From Gerris lacustris (lineage: Eukaryota; Arthropoda; Insecta; Hemiptera; Gerridae): a DNA stretch of 64,000 bases. The notes beneath the pieces were generated by a model. The model had not been told where the DNA came from and searched no databases. It saw nothing but the letters and a program-made list of their open reading frames with translations. The position numbers and the translations under genes are program-made. Location: positions 39,901,115 through 39,965,114 of the forward strand of contig OX578278.1 in NCBI GenBank assembly GCA_951217055.1. The letters are read 5' to 3'. How positions within the stretch are numbered: the first letter of the stretch is position 1; the number at the start of each line of letters is the position of its first letter. This document shows positions 59,400 to 64,000 of the stretch, piece by piece.

Positions 59400-61440
59400 A
59401 CAACTACGGGAAACAGACAGAGAAAAATACACTCCAGCGCTGGGATCCAGCGCCGTAATAGTTATTTCTTAGATAATAATACTGATAAATAGTTATAGTG
59501 ATACTCTTTTCCCATCTTTATCCTTGATATGTATCAATATATAAGTTGGAAGTCAATCGAAAGATCAGAAGTTACAGACTTTCCTCAGATGATTAGATAA
59601 AAGTATTAAATTAAGTCGAGTGGGAAGTTTTTGCTAAATATGTTAAATCAATCTAAAGGTTTGTTGTTTGCTGTCTAAAGGATGTGGATTATAATAATTA
59701 ATTAGTTTTGAATATTAACAAGGATGCGAGGAAGCTACTTTTGCCAGAAATTAGTTTACCTCTGTTTGGTGACAAACCTTTACCTACAATTATTGGGTTA
59801 ATACCTATCGATATATTAACGAATTATAAATCGAATGTTTTGACAAATTGACAAGGGGTCTAAATCCCTGTTATTCCTAATAGGTGCTAACTATGTTACT
59901 GCGAACAGGTGCCGTCCTAATAGCGGATTGTTACCAATATGGCGGCTGTGGTTTAAATTAGGAATGGGGGGATCGAGGACGGCAAGCCTCCGTCGTGATG
60001 AGGGGACTTGGGTTCGACTAATGGTCGATTTACCGTCGAGCTCGGACTGGCGAAGCCTCTAAATTATAATCAGGACTTGAGATCGATATATTGTAATATC
60101 GTTTGGGATTGCAAGACGAAACCATTTATCATTGGGTTGATGTGAACAGCTGCAACAGCCGCCTTCGCTGCAACTCCATCGGAGCAAATCCGGAGCATTT
60201 CAAAACCCTTCGACTAGAGGGTTAAACTACCAGCAAATACAGGACAGATCGTTAAGTGAATCACTCGTAATAGAGTTTCATCTTAAACCGCTGTATTTAT
60301 TATTTCGGTGCTCTCGAGTGATATATCCCTTGCTTATTATTACTATTAGTTTATTATCAGTTTTATGTCAAATCCCTTTAGTGATAACTACAGATGGATA
60401 ATCATAGAGCCGAAATCAATAGCTTCCTACTTGATGTAACGGAAATGTTCGTGGGATATCTGAACAAGTTAATATTTATACCGAAGAGTAAGAAGTAGGT
60501 CTATAGGTTTGAATTATTATTAGGGGGAGAGGACCAGCTTGTCATCTAGCAGCAAATAAGCCTGAGAGTGTCTGTAATATCGCTAATAGCTTTTTCAAAA
60601 TATTCCCAAGATAGAGTTATATTATTGAGATGCCTTGATGGGATGGGGAGACCCCAATATTAGCCTAATAGGATAAACTGACTGGAGAGAGGAAACCTAG
60701 CTGGAGAGGGGTTCTTTAAATTATACCTGCTCAGAGATAGAGAGATTGTCTCTGTAAGTGGCCACCTTTATCTCTTCAACCAGCCTCTTAGAGACCAGGC
60801 CAACTTCAATGTGCTTTATCTTTCAACCTTTTCCCTTTTTTCTAGAGCCTCAGATAGGGCGACTTTACATCTTTTCCCTCCTTCCAGCCTTAGAGAAAGG
60901 AGAGGGGGCAATTTTATTGAAATAACCTTAACTCAAAGTCCTTCCCCCTTCCACCTTTCCACCAGCTAACTGCCTTTCTCTCCGATCCTACGCTGCATGG
61001 AAATTTTCGTAGCCGATGAAAATAAAGCAAAAGAGAGAGGGAAGGGGGGAGGAGACGTGAAGCATTAAACAACAGCAATAAAGCAGAACCAAGGAGGAAA
61101 AAAACCAACTGCTTTTCAAGGTAATTTTCTAACTTCCCTGAATACTAAATGTACGGAAATTTAAGCATTAGTCTACGCTTACGCAATAACCAAGCAATTC
61201 AGTAAATTGAAACAGATTTTCTTCAAGCTTCAAGGGTCTAGTAATAAAACCATAGAGAAAAGTGGACGATAAAGAGAAAGTTAGCAAATAGTTCAAACTT
61301 TACGCTATTTTATCAAGACAATATTATACATTATTCTACAAATTTAAATTTATTTTATTAGTAGTTTAATGTTTACTTTCACGCATACATAGTTGGTATT
61401 ATAGATGGGCGAATTATTTTTATGGGGATTTTGAGATGGA
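59400..61440. other. Non-coding stretch
   Basis: A lone family A tail-like GGATGCGAGGAAGCT lies at 59722-59736. Otherwise no gene, RNA or repeat is recognised. Confidence 0.5.
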
Positions 61441-61444
61441 TTTA

Positions 61445-62090
61445 CATATTTTACTATTTTTACTACGTTTTTATTAGCTTGCATTCTTGTTTGTTTGTTT
61501 ATCCGGTACAAATCTGGCAATCGATTTCTAACTAACTTCCCGAATAGCTAGACATTTGAAACTTTTAGCATAGCTCAGAACACGATGACACTGCATTATT
61601 TTAATACTTTTAGCCATCTTTCAGCAGAATTAAATTAGTTTTCAGCAAATTTTGCTGTGCGGAAAGTTAGTTCGGAAAAAATCCTGCAGTTATTTTATTT
61701 GTTTTGCCATATCCAATATTTACGCAATCTTCATTTTGACGGGTCTCAAATTTGTGATAGATTAACATTGAATGACAGCAAAACAGGAAATATCGATTAT
61801 ATTATTTATCAATTTTATTATTTCAAATATATCGATGGCATGCTTTAGATTTGGTGTTGGATATACAAAGATTTATCCTTTCATAGGTTTAAGATCAGCT
61901 CTCTGGATGGTTGTCATTTATGTGAAGTAAATAAATTCGGAACTATTTTTTTTTTTTCACTAAAATTATATATTATATAACAATAACAATTATATTATCA
62001 ACATTACATACGATTCAACAGAAAATTTAAAAACGTAGTGTATAAAAAGTTATTTTTATCTTGTAATTATTCAAATAAATGACACTTTGT
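61445..62090 (+). repeat. Dispersed repeat family F, copy 3
   Basis: It starts near TTTTTACTACGTTTTTATTA (61458), contains AACTAACTTCCCGAATAG with the inverse GGAAAGTTAGTT at 61661, and continues as in copy 1 to AAAAACGTAGTGTATAA (62026). Copy 1 (1-345) aligns to its right 350 bp at about nine bases in ten. Confidence 0.87.
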
Positions 62091-62094
62091 TTAA

Positions 62095-64000
62095 TAAATG
62101 TTCGAGGTTCATTTCCCCGCCGAGTAGGATTTATTTTATTAATTTTATATCATAAAATGTTCAAAAACAAGTAAATTTATGCACGAAAACCGGTGACACA
62201 ATAATAAGTGGAAAAAATGGGCAAAATTATTAACTTAGATATAATATAATACCTTAGATATATATACAGCCAGTCTATATAATTTATACTACCTCTCATA
62301 AAGATATAAATTTAAACCTTGAACCAAAGATTAACATTTACAATTTTTGCATAATTGCTGACGCTATATAAACATTCCGTTATTGCTTTAAGTTTATTTA
62401 TAGATGTGATGTATCTGTTCTATGCTAATCCTTTCTTCTTTGATTTTATTCCACGGTTGGTGTCATTTGATGTGGGCCTCGCCCTTTTTTGTGAAGCAGC
62501 TGATAAGAGAAAGCACTTAAATAGATTGCAGCTATGGAAATTTAATCAAAAGAATATGACGGCCAGATTAAACAGGATGATTTCCGTTTTGCTATCGACA
62601 AGTTAAACAGAAGTTTCTCTGTCTCTAAGTTTTGGGATAAGTGAGTTTAGTTAAAAGTTTTACTCTCAACCGTTGTTCAGAATATTTTTATTGCTTCTTT
62701 TACAAAGTTATATATTTGAGCTTTATGGCACATTACTTCAGAAATCATATCTCTATTTTTCCCCAAAAAGAGAAGACTATTGTTTTTTCCCCCGTTCTAA
62801 GTTTAGTTTTCGGTTCGATCGATTAAAGGATATGCGAGTTGGGAGGGTTTTATTGTCGTACTCTTTTGGTTTTTATGTTTGGAGTCTAGGTGTATTAAAG
62901 GAGGTGGGTCACGGGTGCTGTATCTCGCAGTGCTATAACGGGCAACCCTGTAATCGAGGTGGATAAGGGCTGTGATTGGTCGAGCTGTGGTTCGCCTGGC
63001 TCGCCCCAGTTAAAGTACTGGGAAACACACTTATAGACGGAGTCTCTATTAGGTTTATGTTTATGGCGGCAGCCCTGGGTTATTGCCGGGCGAAACGACG
63101 TCCAACCACGCAGTCTAAGTTCCCTTCTCTCTACCCCTAAATTCTGCAATATCACTAACTTTGATATAGCAAACTCTTGGTGTAATTTAATAACAGTGCT
63201 TTTATTTTTTTATATATATTAATCGATATATTGTCCATCTAATACAGTTATTGCAGTTTTCCTAGAAATTTACCATCTAATAGTTTTTCGATCGATTCTT
63301 TGTGGAATTACTTTATGCTTAATTACATTGGAAAATTAATTTTTCAGTGTATTGTAAATGTTAAACAAATTACTTTCTTTTTTTTTGTTTGGTTGAATTA
63401 TTCAGTTGACTGTTGACTGATTCCAACTGATTTAGTAAATCTTGTGAAATATAGTAAAAAAATCATTAATAATTTATGCTCAAATACTATAATTATAGTC
63501 ATAATTATTTAAGAATGACATATTACACTTAAAAATAATAATATCATAGATGACTGATCTTCATGATAAGTTAACGAGTCAAGTTTAACATAATGTCTTA
63601 GTCGTAGTGATAAAATTATTTATATACATATAAATGTGAATTAATTATGTTAGTAAATAGGTAAATGACCAACGATAATCCTCATGATCCCTAATCAAAT
63701 ACTATATTACTCACAATTTTACCCTTACAAGTTGGACTTTTCGAGCCCAAATTCTGGAATAATAGATGAGCTGTTCTGCAGTACAAAACTACCCTCGAAT
63801 TCTTATAATAATAGCAAAGGATTTAGTGCTTTGAATTCAACCGTTTCGATGTTAAACCTTCTCGGCGCCTCGTATTATTTTAGTTTTGTTGAGGATTTGT
63901 AAGTTGAATAAAGACAGGTTGGGCGCCAGTGTCACTGGTCCTCGAAGAGTCGGATTCACTGAGATTGATGATGCCCAAAATTAAACAAAACCTTCTGCTG
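62095..64000. other. Non-coding stretch to the window end
   Basis: No supported gene. Frames of 83, 97, 86 and 72 codons between 62355 and 63902 have no domain I recognise. 62880-63130 is GC-richer. 62102-62125 (GAGGTTCATTTCCCCGCCGAG) resembles a tRNA T-arm without the rest. Confidence 0.45.

Overview
This window is almost certainly nuclear DNA of an arthropod, most likely an insect. It is strongly AT-rich and gene-poor, has more than a dozen long (TA)n tracts, and carries remnants of mariner, Jockey-type LINE, pogo/Tigger-like, piggyBac-like, Helitron/Helentron-like and Penelope-like elements plus a tRNA-derived SINE. I found no convincing host protein-coding gene, no tRNA or rRNA gene and no CRISPR array. 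Nearly all open frames of 60-200 codons are chance frames, frames across microsatellites (runs of Tyr-Ile) or frames inside repeats. Order and species cannot be fixed from what is visible.

Layout. 1-345 is the right part of a dispersed repeat (family F) that recurs at 40955-41690 and 61445-62090. 4180-4955 is a decayed mariner. 5173-5327 is a palindromic MITE and 5672-6119 a family C element. 10.8-12.6 kb holds a hammerhead-like motif, a LINE reverse-transcriptase fossil and a triplicated 260-bp repeat. 15.3-20.2 kb holds family A and B copies and a 143-bp-arm hairpin. 22426-24921 is a TTAA-flanked piggyBac-like element that contains a canonical Helitron 3' end. 25.1-26.2 kb has two facing SINEs plus family B and A copies. 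27.1-30.1 kb is a decayed minisatellite split by a 2.2-kb pogo/Tigger-like element with a large internal inverted repeat. 31.9-34.3 kb has a SINE, family E, a near-perfect palindrome and a fold-back repeat. 35970-37380 is a 5'-truncated Jockey-type LINE with a poly(A) tail. 40.9-43.8 kb has families F, A and D. 50.4-51.8 kb has a fold-back mariner derivative and family B. 52.9-58.1 kb has family C, a 72-bp minisatellite, a SINE, a TA-flanked fold-back element and family E. 59.2 kb has a SINE and 61.4-62.1 kb family F.

The most interesting pattern is architectural. Several short element families with unrelated ends (A-E) carry the same kind of internal cassette: a GTCY-type tract (GTCT/GTCC/GACA) beside a degenerate CCAAATTT...AATCGG motif. 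At least two of them (C and E) also have paired terminal inverted repeats followed by a hairpin at one end only. That layout matches non-autonomous Helentrons (DINE-1/HINE type). Three hammerhead-ribozyme-like motifs of the kind known from Penelope-like elements lie on the minus strand. No element in the window looks autonomous, so the genes do not work together as a pathway; the window is a record of successive insertion, nesting and decay.
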